Below, piece by piece: positions 1-5,426 of a stretch of DNA of 5,426 bases. Positions within the stretch are counted from its first letter, which is position 1, and each line of letters begins with the position of its first letter. This DNA comes from an uncultured Clostridia bacterium. GTDB lineage: Bacteria > Bacillota_A > Clostridia > Christensenellales > Aristaeellaceae. The notes under the pieces were generated by a model, which was not told the origin of the DNA, did not search any database, and saw only the letters and a list, made by a program, of their open reading frames with translations. The stretch is taken from the NCBI GenBank assembly GCA_947165745.1, contig CAMVBO010000145.1, positions 1 through 5,426 of the forward strand, written 5' to 3'. The translations under genes were made by a program, and so were the position numbers.

Positions 1-128
1 CCGTCGCCGATGATGCCGCCCACCAGCGCGCCCAGGATCAGGCTGTAGGCGGGGTGCACCTTGCGGATGATGAGTACGATGGCGATGGCGAGGCCGATCA
101 CGGCCCCGAGGGTGGTGAAGTCATACAT
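1..128 (-). CDS. GntP-family permease, N-terminal fragment (cut by left edge)
   Basis: The first 42 codons of a membrane protein are visible; the rest lies beyond position 1. After a short polar start (MYDFTTLG) comes a hydrophobic segment (about residues 8-21), a basic turn with R22, K23, H25 and P26, and a second hydrophobic segment rich in Gly, Ile and Leu (about 28-41). This helix, basic-x-His-Pro turn, LILGALVGGIIG pattern is typical of the start of GntP/gluconate:H+ symporters, inner-membrane proteins that import sugar acids such as gluconate or glycerate. The start is supported by AAGGAGG at 137-143, 8 bases upstream. The gene begins 15 bases after the glycerate kinase stop codon, so the two are almost certainly co-transcribed, and a kinase next to a GntP permease is a common pairing for glycerate use. 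The substrate is inferred from context only. Another two-helix-start transporter cannot be fully excluded from so short a fragment. Confidence 0.72.
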   Translation of the reverse strand, partial: MYDFTTLGAVIGLAIAIVLIIRKVHPAYSLILGALVGGIIGD

Positions 129-136
129 GGCCTTGT

Positions 137-143
137 CCTCCTT
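137..143 (-). promoter_or_regulatory. Ribosome binding site of the GntP-type permease
   Basis: AAGGAGG read on the minus strand lies directly after the TAA stop of the glycerate kinase (144-146) and 8 bases before the permease ATG (126-128). It fixes the permease start and indicates translation of both genes from one mRNA. Confidence 0.8.
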
Positions 144-1286
144 TTATTTCTTCAGCTCCATGCCCGCCTTCAGGAAGCGGAACATGCGCACGGCGCCCAG
201 GTAGTAGAGCTCCTCCGCCCGGCCCAGGGCCTCCTCCAGGGGCATGGGCGCGTCCACGGTGGTCATCAGCGAGGCGATGCCGTGGTCGAAGATCCGGGCG
301 GCGTCCCTTCCCAGCGAGCCGCTGAGCCCCACGGCCACCACGCCCTTTTTCGCGGCGCGCTCGCCCACGCCCTGCATCACCTTGCCGAAGCAGCTCTGCC
401 AGTCGGTGCGGCCCTCGCCGGTGACCACCAGGTCGGTGCCCTCCAGGCGGCTGTCGAAGTCGATCAGATCTAGTACGGTGTCGATGCCGGACTTCATCTC
501 GCCACCCAGGAACACCATCAGCGCCGCGCCCAGGCCGCCCGCCGCGCCCGCGCCCTGGATGGCGTCGGGCTCGATGCCGAACTGGCGGCGGATCACGTCG
601 CGGTAGTTCACCATTCCACTCTCCAGCCGCTGCTGGATCTCCGGCGTCGCGCCCTTCTGGGCTCCGAAGGTCCAGGTGGCGCCGTTTTCGCCGCACAGGG
701 GGTTGGTCACGTCGCACATCACGGTGATCTTCGCGTCTGCGATGCGTTGATCCAGGCTGGAGACGTCGATGGCGCACACCCGCTCCAGGTCTTCGCCCCG
801 GCCCTCCAGCGCACGGCCCTGCCCGTCCAGGAACCGCACGCCCAGCGCCCGGGCGCAGCCCATGCCGCCGTCGTTGGTGGCGCTGCCGCCGATGGCGATG
901 GAGATGTCAGTAAAGCCCATGTCCAGCGCGTGGCGGATCAGCTCGCCGGTGCCGTAGCTGGTGGCCTTCAGCGGGTTGCGCCTGTCCAGGGGCACCAGCG
1001 GAAGCCCCGAGGCCGCCGCCATCTCGATCACCGCGCGGCGCGCGTCCAGCCTGCCGTAGCGGGCCGTCACCTTCTCCATCATCGGGCCGCAGACCTCGCA
1101 CTCGATCCACTGGCCGTTTTCCGCGGCCACCACCGCGTCCGTGGTGCCCTCGCCGCCGTCGGCCACCGGCACGCCGCTGTATTCGATTTCCCCGAACACA
1201 TCTTTTGCGGCCCTTGCCAGCAGGCCGATGGTCTGCTCGCTGGTCAGGGTGCCCTTGAAGGAATCCGAAGCAAACAGGAATCTCAT
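144..1286 (-). CDS. Glycerate kinase (GarK/GlxK type)
   Basis: This 380-residue cytoplasmic enzyme phosphorylates D-glycerate with ATP, feeding glycerate into lower glycolysis as phosphoglycerate; GarK/GlxK relatives are described as glycerate 2-kinases. Family signatures are complete and in order: DSFKG near the N-terminus (residues 8-12), VADGGEGT (41-48), GTGELIRHAL (112-121), the glycine-rich GGSATNDGG (133-141), CDVTNPLCGENGA (191-203), GAAGGLGAAL (247-256) and TGEGRTD (289-295). The length matches the family norm of about 375-385 residues, with no frameshift. The start at 1286 has AAGGAGG at 1295-1301, 8 bases upstream. It is the first gene of a leftward unit with a GntP-type permease 15 bases downstream. 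Assignment to the family is firm. Whether the physiological source is imported glycerate or tartronate-semialdehyde from glucarate/galactarate breakdown cannot be told here. garK, glxK and glxK-like names are used interchangeably, so no symbol is assigned. Confidence 0.96.
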   Translation of the reverse strand: MRFLFASDSFKGTLTSEQTIGLLARAAKDVFGEIEYSGVPVADGGEGTTDAVVAAENGQWIECEVCGPMMEKVTARYGRLDARRAVIEMAAASGLPLVPLDRRNPLKATSYGTGELIRHALDMGFTDISIAIGGSATNDGGMGCARALGVRFLDGQGRALEGRGEDLERVCAIDVSSLDQRIADAKITVMCDVTNPLCGENGATWTFGAQKGATPEIQQRLESGMVNYRDVIRRQFGIEPDAIQGAGAAGGLGAALMVFLGGEMKSGIDTVLDLIDFDSRLEGTDLVVTGEGRTDWQSCFGKVMQGVGERAAKKGVVAVGLSGSLGRDAARIFDHGIASLMTTVDAPMPLEEALGRAEELYYLGAVRMFRFLKAGMELKK

Positions 1287-1321
1287 GTCAGCCGCCTCCT
1301 TGTCGTTTATCCGTTGAATCT

Positions 1322-1350
1322 ATTGTAGCACCCCATGAAGAAATATGGAA
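1322..1350 (-). promoter_or_regulatory. Candidate promoter for the glycerate kinase-permease unit
   Basis: On the minus strand a good -10 box, TACAAT, lies at 1322-1327, about 35 bases before the kinase start codon. The best -35 at 17-base spacing is TTCCAT (1345-1350), a poor match, so the promoter would be weak or activator-dependent. It is supported mainly by the -10 and the local A+T-rich context. Confidence 0.45.
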
Positions 1351-1380
1351 TACGCTAAAGGAATAAACTGTATAATTTCA

Positions 1381-1470
1381 GCTTATCGTCGATGGACGCA
1401 CGACGGAGCGGCGCAGCGGCGACGCCCGCGCGCCGAGGCGGCGAACGAATGACGGGGACGCGGAGCCGCC
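1381..1470. other. G+C-rich intergenic block, possible dispersed repeat or structured leader
   Basis: A block of very high G+C content, full of GCG/GACG triplets, sits between two A+T-rich promoter regions. It contains inverted pairs GGCGGC (1437-1442) with GCCGCC (1465-1470) and CGTCG (1387-1391) with CGACG (1401-1405). No convincing protein is encoded: the short open frames through it lack a good ribosome binding site or recognisable sequence. No T-tract follows the hairpins, so it is not an ordinary intrinsic terminator. Its role is unknown; a dispersed repeat is one possibility. Confidence 0.4.
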
Positions 1471-1494
1471 AAACGCATTTTGGTAAAAAAATGG

Positions 1495-1523
1495 TGGAAA
1501 AATCCGGTGGAATGGGGTACAAT
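1495..1523 (+). promoter_or_regulatory. Candidate sigma-A-type promoter of the NlpC/P60 gene
   Basis: A -35-like TGGAAA (1495-1500, 4 of 6 matches to TTGACA) and a -10 TACAAT (1518-1523, 5 of 6 matches to TATAAT) are separated by 17 bases. The expected transcript start near 1530 gives a leader of about 35 bases before the start codon at 1565. A 7-base direct repeat, GGTGGAA, occurs at 1493-1499 and 1506-1512, across the -35 and spacer. Confidence 0.6.
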
Positions 1524-1550
1524 AGGGTTATCGAAAAAAAACGATGCTCG

Positions 1551-1557
1551 AAGGAGG
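1551..1557 (+). promoter_or_regulatory. Ribosome binding site that decides the NlpC/P60 start
   Basis: AAGGAGG lies 7 bases before the ATG at 1565. An in-frame ATG at 1544 would put this site inside the coding sequence and add seven polar residues before the signal peptide, so 1565 is the right start. Confidence 0.88.
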
Positions 1558-1564
1558 ACAGCAT

Positions 1565-3010
1565 ATGAAGCGAATTGGGATCATCACAACCATCCTGCTA
1601 ATCGCGGCGCTGATGCTGGCGTCGCTGCCTGCCTGGGCGGACACGGCCTATCTGCCCGACGTGGCGGAGGAGATGACCGAACCGGATTACTGGGTGAAGA
1701 AGGCCAACCAGCTGAACGCGGTGCTGGCGGACGCCTCTGAAATCGAGGCGCTGAACGCCGGGTTCCTGGCCAGGAAAGAGTGCTATATGACCGACCTGCT
1801 CCAGGAGTACGAGCCCTACGACGGCGCGGCTTTCCGAGGAGAACGCGTGAAGCAGGCGATGATCGCGCTTTCAGCGTACATGGCCGACGGCTATTACCGC
1901 GCGGACGGCGCGCAGGTGCGCTTTTCGGACGTGGAGGCTGTGCTGAAGTCCATCGATGACGCGGAGGTGTCCGCCGAGCAGCAGGTGCGCTATGGCATCT
2001 GCACGACGCTGGCGGATGTGCGCGCCGTCCCCACGGATCTGCTCATTACCGACATGGTGGGCGACAACGACTTCGATACCCTGCAGGATTCTTACGTCCG
2101 GGTGAACGAGCCGGTGGTCATCCGCGCGCAGACGGCGGACGGCAGCTGGTATTTCTGCGATACCTGGTGCGTCTGCGGGTGGATCGCCGCAGATCGCATA
2201 GCGGTCTGCAAGGACCGGGAGGAGTGGCTGGCCGCCTGGCAGATTCCCCAGGAGGAGCTTTTGGTGGTGACTGAGGGCAAGCTGTATCTGGACGCGTCCA
2301 ATGCCAACAGCGCATCGTCCCAGCGGATGCTGACCATGGGCACGACGCTGCGGCGGGTGCAGGAGGAGGATTTTGACCCCACCATCACCAACCGTGCCCT
2401 CTATCACAACACGGCGGTTTGGCTGCCTGTTCGGGATGAAGAGGGCCAGTATACCACCACCATCGCGCTGATTCCCCAGCACTGCGAAGTCAGCATGGGC
2501 TATCTGCCGCTGACGACGGAGAACATCATGGAGGTGGCGTTCTCCATGCTGGGCGACGCCTACGGCTGGGGCGGCATGCTGGCGGTGCCGGATTGTTCCC
2601 AGTACATACGCAATATCTACAAGTGCTTCGGCCTGGAGATTCCCCGGAACACGACCTGGCAGTCCGCCATGCCCGCGTTCAAGACGGATCTCGCGGAGCT
2701 GGATCTTGACGCCAAGGCGCAGGCTCTGGACGGCATGCCCGTGGGAACGATCCTGTTCTTCCGGGGACATGAGATGATGTATCTGGGCGAGTCGGACGGC
2801 CTGCACTACGTGATCAGCAGCGTGGGCTCCATCATGGCGCCGGGCGGTGATTCCGTGCAGCGCATTCGCAGCGTGGTCATCAACACGCTGGAGGAGACCA
2901 TCCGCGGCAACGGCAACAGCTGGCTGGGCGATCTGAACCTGGGCGTCGTCCCATGGATGCCGGAAGCCGTGGAGGCGGAGGAAGACGCCGGGCTGTCGGA
3001 CGCGGCGTGA
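1565..3010 (+). CDS. Secreted NlpC/P60 peptidoglycan endopeptidase with SH3b domains
   Basis: A 481-residue exported cysteine peptidase, probably cutting gamma-D-Glu-diamino acid bonds in wall peptides as YkfC-like enzymes do. A signal peptide (residues 1-25: basic MKR, hydrophobic core, AWA before Asp26) lacks a lipobox, so the protein is secreted or wall-associated. Residues about 33-75 resemble the N-terminal NLPC_P60 stabilising domain (AEEMTEPDYWVKKANQLN). Residues about 143-215 form a first SH3b domain (DVRAVPTD) and about 231-315 a second. The catalytic domain spans about 318-465, with YGWGG before DCSQY containing the nucleophile Cys344, then His402 in RGHEMMYLG and His414 twelve residues later, a Cys-His-His arrangement like that described for YkfC. 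The C-terminus is a short acidic tail. The gene stands alone with its own promoter and terminator. The exact substrate and whether it recycles or remodels the wall are inferred. A cysteine cluster at 198, 202 and 204 is unusual. Confidence 0.9.
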   Translation: MKRIGIITTILLIAALMLASLPAWADTAYLPDVAEEMTEPDYWVKKANQLNAVLADASEIEALNAGFLARKECYMTDLLQEYEPYDGAAFRGERVKQAMIALSAYMADGYYRADGAQVRFSDVEAVLKSIDDAEVSAEQQVRYGICTTLADVRAVPTDLLITDMVGDNDFDTLQDSYVRVNEPVVIRAQTADGSWYFCDTWCVCGWIAADRIAVCKDREEWLAAWQIPQEELLVVTEGKLYLDASNANSASSQRMLTMGTTLRRVQEEDFDPTITNRALYHNTAVWLPVRDEEGQYTTTIALIPQHCEVSMGYLPLTTENIMEVAFSMLGDAYGWGGMLAVPDCSQYIRNIYKCFGLEIPRNTTWQSAMPAFKTDLAELDLDAKAQALDGMPVGTILFFRGHEMMYLGESDGLHYVISSVGSIMAPGGDSVQRIRSVVINTLEETIRGNGNSWLGDLNLGVVPWMPEAVEAEEDAGLSDAA

Positions 3011-3026
3011 CGGAGATTATATATCA

Positions 3027-3067
3027 GGGGCTGTCTCAAGACAATCGTTTTGAGACAGCCCCTTTTT
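3027..3067 (+). terminator. Intrinsic terminator of the NlpC/P60 gene
   Basis: A hairpin with a 16-pair stem (3027-3042 with 3047-3062, one G-T wobble at 3040/3049) and an AATC tetraloop is followed at once by five T residues (3063-3067). It starts 17 bases after the stop codon. Read leftward the same hairpin is followed by TGATATATAATC rather than a T-tract, so it is mainly a rightward terminator, though it may also slow transcription arriving from the convergent MATE gene. Confidence 0.93.
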
Positions 3068-3223
3068 GAGTTACGCGCAATCAGTCCGCCGCCGAACCCG
3101 CCGCGCGCAGGAACCCGGTTTTGCTTCTTCATTGGGCTCCATGGGCGTTTCACCCCAGGGACGCGTAATGACAGTTATATCATCTTGAACGGAGAAAAGC
3201 GCCAACGGAGGATACACTGTGTT
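3068..3223. other. Intergenic spacer between convergent genes, no gene seen
   Basis: About 156 bases separate the terminator from the end of the MATE gene. It holds only a weak imperfect hairpin (about 3139-3159, no T-tract) and two copies of GAACCCG. No start codon with a plausible ribosome binding site and no clear terminator for the leftward MATE transcript is visible. Confidence 0.5.
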
Positions 3224-4561
3224 TTATGCCGCGCCGGTCAGCTGGTCCACGTGAATCCGCTTGAGCAGCACGGCGTACACCGCGCTGGAGAGCGCCCAGG
3301 TGAAAGGATAGATCCAGTACGCCAGCCGGATGTCGTGCACAGCCTGTCCGAGGGTGAACAGCACCAGTATGCGCACCGCGCACCAGCAGGTCAGCATGAT
3401 GACCATGGGCGTCACGGGCTTGCCCAGCCCGCGCATCACCGCCGAGGCCACGTGGGAAAAGCCCACCAGGCAGAAGAACAGCGCGCAGACCCGGGCGCGG
3501 CCCACGCCGAAGCGGATCACCTCGGGATTCCGGTTGAACAGGCCCACGATCTGCGGCGCGAACAGGTAAAGCGCCACGCCCATCAGCTCGATGATCACGA
3601 TGGCACACGTCAGGCCGAACCGGATGCCCTGGCGCACGCGGTCGTACTTCTTCGCGCCCATGTTCTGGGACACGTAGGTGGTGAGGGACATCTGGAACGC
3701 CGTCACGGGCAGGAAGGCGAAGCCCTCCACCTTGGTGGACGCGCCGATGCCCGCCATGGCCAGACCGCCGAAGGAATTGATGTAGGACTGTATCAGCAGG
3801 TTGGACAGGTCGATCACGCAGGCCTGAAGCGCCGTGGGCAGGCCGTTGCGGATGATGAAGCGCAGGTTTTCCCGGTCAAAGCGCACTTTGCGCGGGTCCA
3901 GGCGGATGCTGCTGTCGATGCGCAGCAGTCGCGCCGCCACCAGCACCATGCTCAAAAACTGGGAAATGATGGTGGCATAGGCCGCGCCTTCCACGCCCAT
4001 CCGGAAGCCCGCCACGAACAGCACGTCCAGCGCCACGTTCACCAGCGAACTGATCACCAGATAGATCAGCGGATGGCGGCTGTCCCCGGAGGCCTGCAGG
4101 ATGCCCACCAGCATGTTGTACATCACCAGCCCCGTGCCGCCGGCGAAGTAGATCCGCAGGTATTTGCAGGACTCGGTGAACACCTCCGGCGGCGTGCCCA
4201 TCCAGCGCAGCACCGCGGGCGTGATCGCCATGCCCACCACCGACACCACCAGGCTGAACGCCAGGCCCATGGCCACCGTGGTGTGCACCGCCAGGGAGGT
4301 CTGCCGGGGATCGTTTGCGCCGATATGGCGGGCGATCACCACGCCGGCGCCGGTGGCGAAGCCCATGAAGAAGCCCACGAACAGGTAGATGAAGGCGCCG
4401 TTCGAGCTCACCGCCGCCAGCGCGTTTTCGCCCAGATAGTTTCCGACGATCAGCGAATCCGCCGTGTTGTACAGCTGCTGGAACAGATAGCCTATGAAGA
4501 TCGGTATGGCGAAGCCGATGATCTTGCGCCGTATGCTGCCCTGGGTCATCAATTGGTCCAT
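3224..4561 (-). CDS. MATE-family multidrug/metabolite efflux transporter
   Basis: A 445-residue polytopic inner-membrane protein of the MATE (NorM/DinF/MepA) superfamily, which exports cationic drugs or metabolites in exchange for Na+ or H+. The N-terminus is characteristic: IRRKIIGFAIPIFIGYLFQQ (10-29), then LYNTADSLIVGNYLG (30-44). About twelve hydrophobic segments are arranged as two similar halves. Each half carries the matching loop motif: LQASGDSRHPLIY (155-167) in the first, and MRGLGKPVTPM (376-386) in the second. QNMGAKKYDRVRQG (299-312) is the usual amphipathic turn of the C-half. The length is typical and the frame intact. The frame stays open for 30 codons upstream to an ATG at 4651, but that extension is polar, non-MATE-like and overlaps the promoter. 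The start at 4561 has GGAGG 5 bases upstream and begins with the expected MDQLMTQGS. It is transcribed alone, divergently from the GH3 gene. The substrate cannot be predicted. Confidence 0.95.
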   Translation of the reverse strand: MDQLMTQGSIRRKIIGFAIPIFIGYLFQQLYNTADSLIVGNYLGENALAAVSSNGAFIYLFVGFFMGFATGAGVVIARHIGANDPRQTSLAVHTTVAMGLAFSLVVSVVGMAITPAVLRWMGTPPEVFTESCKYLRIYFAGGTGLVMYNMLVGILQASGDSRHPLIYLVISSLVNVALDVLFVAGFRMGVEGAAYATIISQFLSMVLVAARLLRIDSSIRLDPRKVRFDRENLRFIIRNGLPTALQACVIDLSNLLIQSYINSFGGLAMAGIGASTKVEGFAFLPVTAFQMSLTTYVSQNMGAKKYDRVRQGIRFGLTCAIVIIELMGVALYLFAPQIVGLFNRNPEVIRFGVGRARVCALFFCLVGFSHVASAVMRGLGKPVTPMVIMLTCWCAVRILVLFTLGQAVHDIRLAYWIYPFTWALSSAVYAVLLKRIHVDQLTGAA

Positions 4562-4566
4562 AATTG

Positions 4567-4571
4567 CCTCC
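4567..4571 (-). promoter_or_regulatory. Ribosome binding site that decides the MATE start
   Basis: GGAGG on the minus strand ends 5 bases before the ATG at 4559-4561. It supports this start over the in-frame ATG at 4651, which would lie upstream of the predicted transcript start. Confidence 0.78.
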
Positions 4572-4641
4572 AGCGATTTGCTTTGGGAAAAGCGCGGGCC
4601 TCGCCTCGATCGTCCTGATTCACAGAGGCGAAACCTTTTCA

Positions 4642-4670
4642 AGCATACCACAACGGGATATGGCTTTCAA
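4642..4670 (-). promoter_or_regulatory. Promoter of the MATE transporter gene
   Basis: Read leftward, TTGAAA (4665-4670, 5 of 6 to the -35 consensus) and TATGCT (4642-4647, 4 of 6) are separated by exactly 17 bases. TGG directly before the -10 provides the TGn extension of an extended -10 promoter. The transcript would start near 4635, giving a leader of about 74 bases. A 7-bp inverted pair, TCGCCTC (4601-4607) with GAGGCGA (4625-4631), could fold near the 5' end of that leader. Confidence 0.68.
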
Positions 4671-4754
4671 CGTGGATGGCGTTAAACGACGGCTCTCCAC
4701 GGCACTTCAAAGCGGACCACTTTCCATAATGGTGCAAAACTTGTAAATTCGATT

Positions 4755-4768
4755 GCAATATATATTGC
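4755..4768. promoter_or_regulatory. Perfect 14-bp palindrome, candidate operator for the GH3 gene
   Basis: GCAATATATATTGC is a perfect inverted repeat whose right end (4765-4768) overlaps the -35 box of the GH3 promoter. That placement suits a repressor that blocks RNA polymerase. GATT occurs just outside each side (4751-4754 and 4770-4773) in direct orientation. The regulator is not in the window and no known family consensus is recognised with confidence. Confidence 0.45.
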
Positions 4769-4793
4769 CGATTTGGTTAATGGGCGATATAAT
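4765..4793 (+). promoter_or_regulatory. Sigma-A-type promoter of the GH3 gene
   Basis: TTGCCG (4765-4770, 4 of 6 to TTGACA) and a consensus TATAAT (4788-4793) are spaced by 17 bases. The transcript would begin near 4800, leaving a leader of about 28 bases before the ATG at 4828. A palindrome overlaps the -35 box, so regulation by a DNA-binding protein is likely. Confidence 0.78.
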
Positions 4794-4814
4794 GAGAGGG
4801 ACAATCATCGGCCT

Positions 4815-4820
4815 GGAGGG
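4815..4820 (+). promoter_or_regulatory. Ribosome binding site that decides the GH3 start
   Basis: GGAGGG lies 7 bases before the ATG at 4828. An in-frame ATG at 4822 is only one base from the site, too close for efficient initiation, so 4828 is preferred. Confidence 0.8.
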
Positions 4821-4827
4821 AATGACC

Positions 4828-5426
4828 ATGAATAAAGACACGCCCCTTTACGACGCGAAGCTCTCCGACGAGGCGCGCGCGAAGTACCTGCTGTCCCAAA
4901 TGACCATCGACGAGAAGTTTGCCTGGTTCACCCTGCGGGTTCGCAACGAGCGGCTGGGGCTTGCCGTGTCCACCTGCGGCGGCGAAGGCGCCCACGGCGT
5001 CCAGGCCCGGGCGGGGCAGGGGGAACACTATCCGCCCACGCCGACCACCTCCTTCACCCAGCCCATCGGCATGGCCGCCACCTTCGACCGGGAGCTGATC
5101 CGACGGGCCGGCGACGTGACCGGCAGGGAATCCCGCGCCTTTTCCAACGCGGTGGGCAAGGGTGGCAACGGCCGCCTGGGCCCGACCATCGACCTGTGCC
5201 GCGACCCCCGCTGGGGCCGGAACGAGGAGGGCTACGGCGAGGACCCGTACCTCACCGGCAAGATGGCCTCTGCCTACATCCAGGGCATGCAGGACGAGCA
5301 CAACTATGACGGCACGCCCGTCGCCCCCGGCGGGCGGGGCGACCGCGTGCGCACCGCCGCCGTGCTGAAGCACTTTTACGCCAACAACCAGGAATACCGC
5401 CGCTGTTATGACAACTTTGACATCAG
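4828..5426 (+). CDS. Glycoside hydrolase family 3 enzyme, N-terminal part (cut by right edge)
   Basis: The first 199 residues of a GH3 enzyme, the group that includes beta-glucosidases and beta-xylosidases, which release terminal sugars from oligosaccharides. Visible parts of the N-terminal TIM-barrel domain are: the leading helix LLSQMTIDEKF (21-31), GGEGAHGVQAR (51-61, the family's Glu-x-x-His-Gly-Val region), TTSFTQPIGMAATFD (73-87), the substrate-pocket segment RDPRWGRNEEGYGEDPYLTG (125-144), and the Lys-His pair of LKHF (180-183). The catalytic Asp nucleophile and the C-terminal domain lie beyond the window. There is no signal peptide, so the enzyme is probably cytoplasmic and acts on imported oligosaccharides. 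It has its own promoter with an overlapping palindrome, consistent with sugar-inducible control. A glycine-rich insert at about 161-172, before LKHF, is a mild oddity. The sugar specificity cannot be judged from this part. Confidence 0.93.
   Translation, partial: MNKDTPLYDAKLSDEARAKYLLSQMTIDEKFAWFTLRVRNERLGLAVSTCGGEGAHGVQARAGQGEHYPPTPTTSFTQPIGMAATFDRELIRRAGDVTGRESRAFSNAVGKGGNGRLGPTIDLCRDPRWGRNEEGYGEDPYLTGKMASAYIQGMQDEHNYDGTPVAPGGRGDRVRTAAVLKHFYANNQEYRRCYDNFDI

Noticed and set aside
121..777. A 218-codon Arg/Gly-rich open frame on the minus strand.
   Set aside because: It overlaps the glycerate kinase in another frame, and its Arg/Gly/Pro-rich composition is typical of out-of-frame reading of G+C-rich DNA.
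1530..1546. A small inverted repeat, ATCG and CGAT around a run of eight A, before the NlpC/P60 start.
   Set aside because: A 4-bp stem is too weak to matter, and it is easily expected by chance near a poly-A stretch.
1871..2806. A 311-codon open frame on the minus strand.
   Set aside because: It is antisense to the NlpC/P60 gene, which has full domain support. The sequence resembles no family and it lacks translation signals.
3139..3159. A hairpin downstream of the MATE gene as a possible terminator.
   Set aside because: The stem is about six pairs with a bulge and has no T-tract on either strand, so it does not meet the usual form of an intrinsic terminator.
3050..4618. A 522-codon open frame on the plus strand, rich in His, Gln, Ala and Arg.
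   Set aside because: It lies opposite the clear MATE gene and is a product of G+C-rich codon bias on the other strand. Its composition is not protein-like and it starts inside the terminator with no ribosome binding site.
4587..4640. An outer stem GAAAAG/CTTTTC around the leader hairpin of the MATE mRNA, suggesting a riboswitch-like fold.
   Set aside because: One arm (4635-4640) lies at or upstream of the predicted transcript start, so the outer stem would probably not be transcribed. Only the inner 7-bp pair remains, too little to call a riboswitch.
4777..5373. A 198-codon open frame on the minus strand opposite the GH3 gene.
   Set aside because: The plus strand here encodes well-conserved GH3 motifs with a promoter and ribosome binding site. 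The antisense frame shows none of these.

Overview
The window looks like chromosomal DNA from a G+C-rich member of the Firmicutes, most likely an uncultured gut-type Clostridia (inferred). The clues are strong AAGGAGG-type ribosome binding sites, short A+T-rich intergenic promoters with sigma-A-like boxes, a strong intrinsic terminator, and the types of protein present. No mobile element, CRISPR array, tRNA or rRNA was found.

Layout. (1) Positions 1-1286, minus strand: a two-gene unit with a complete glycerate kinase followed, 15 bases after its stop codon, by the first 42 codons of a GntP-type permease that runs off the left edge. Together they suggest uptake and phosphorylation of glycerate or a related sugar acid. 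(2) 1287-1564: a divergent promoter region with an outward-facing promoter at each end and a roughly 90-base very G+C-rich block in the middle. (3) 1565-3010, plus strand: a secreted NlpC/P60 cell-wall endopeptidase with an N-terminal stabilising domain and two SH3b domains, closed by a 16-bp-stem terminator (3027-3067). (4) 3224-4561, minus strand: a MATE-family efflux transporter, convergent with the peptidase gene. (5) 4562-4827: a second divergent promoter region, with a good promoter in each direction and a perfect 14-bp palindrome overlapping the -35 box of the rightward one. (6) 4828-5426, plus strand: the first 199 codons of a glycoside hydrolase family 3 enzyme, cut by the right edge.

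The genes appear to be ordinary housekeeping and catabolic functions: sugar-acid use, peptidoglycan peptide recycling or remodelling, drug/metabolite export and plant-glycan breakdown. I see no convincing novel multi-gene system. The points most worth a second look are the palindromic operator candidate in front of the GH3 gene, the G+C-rich intergenic block at about 1381-1470, and a cysteine cluster in the secreted peptidase.
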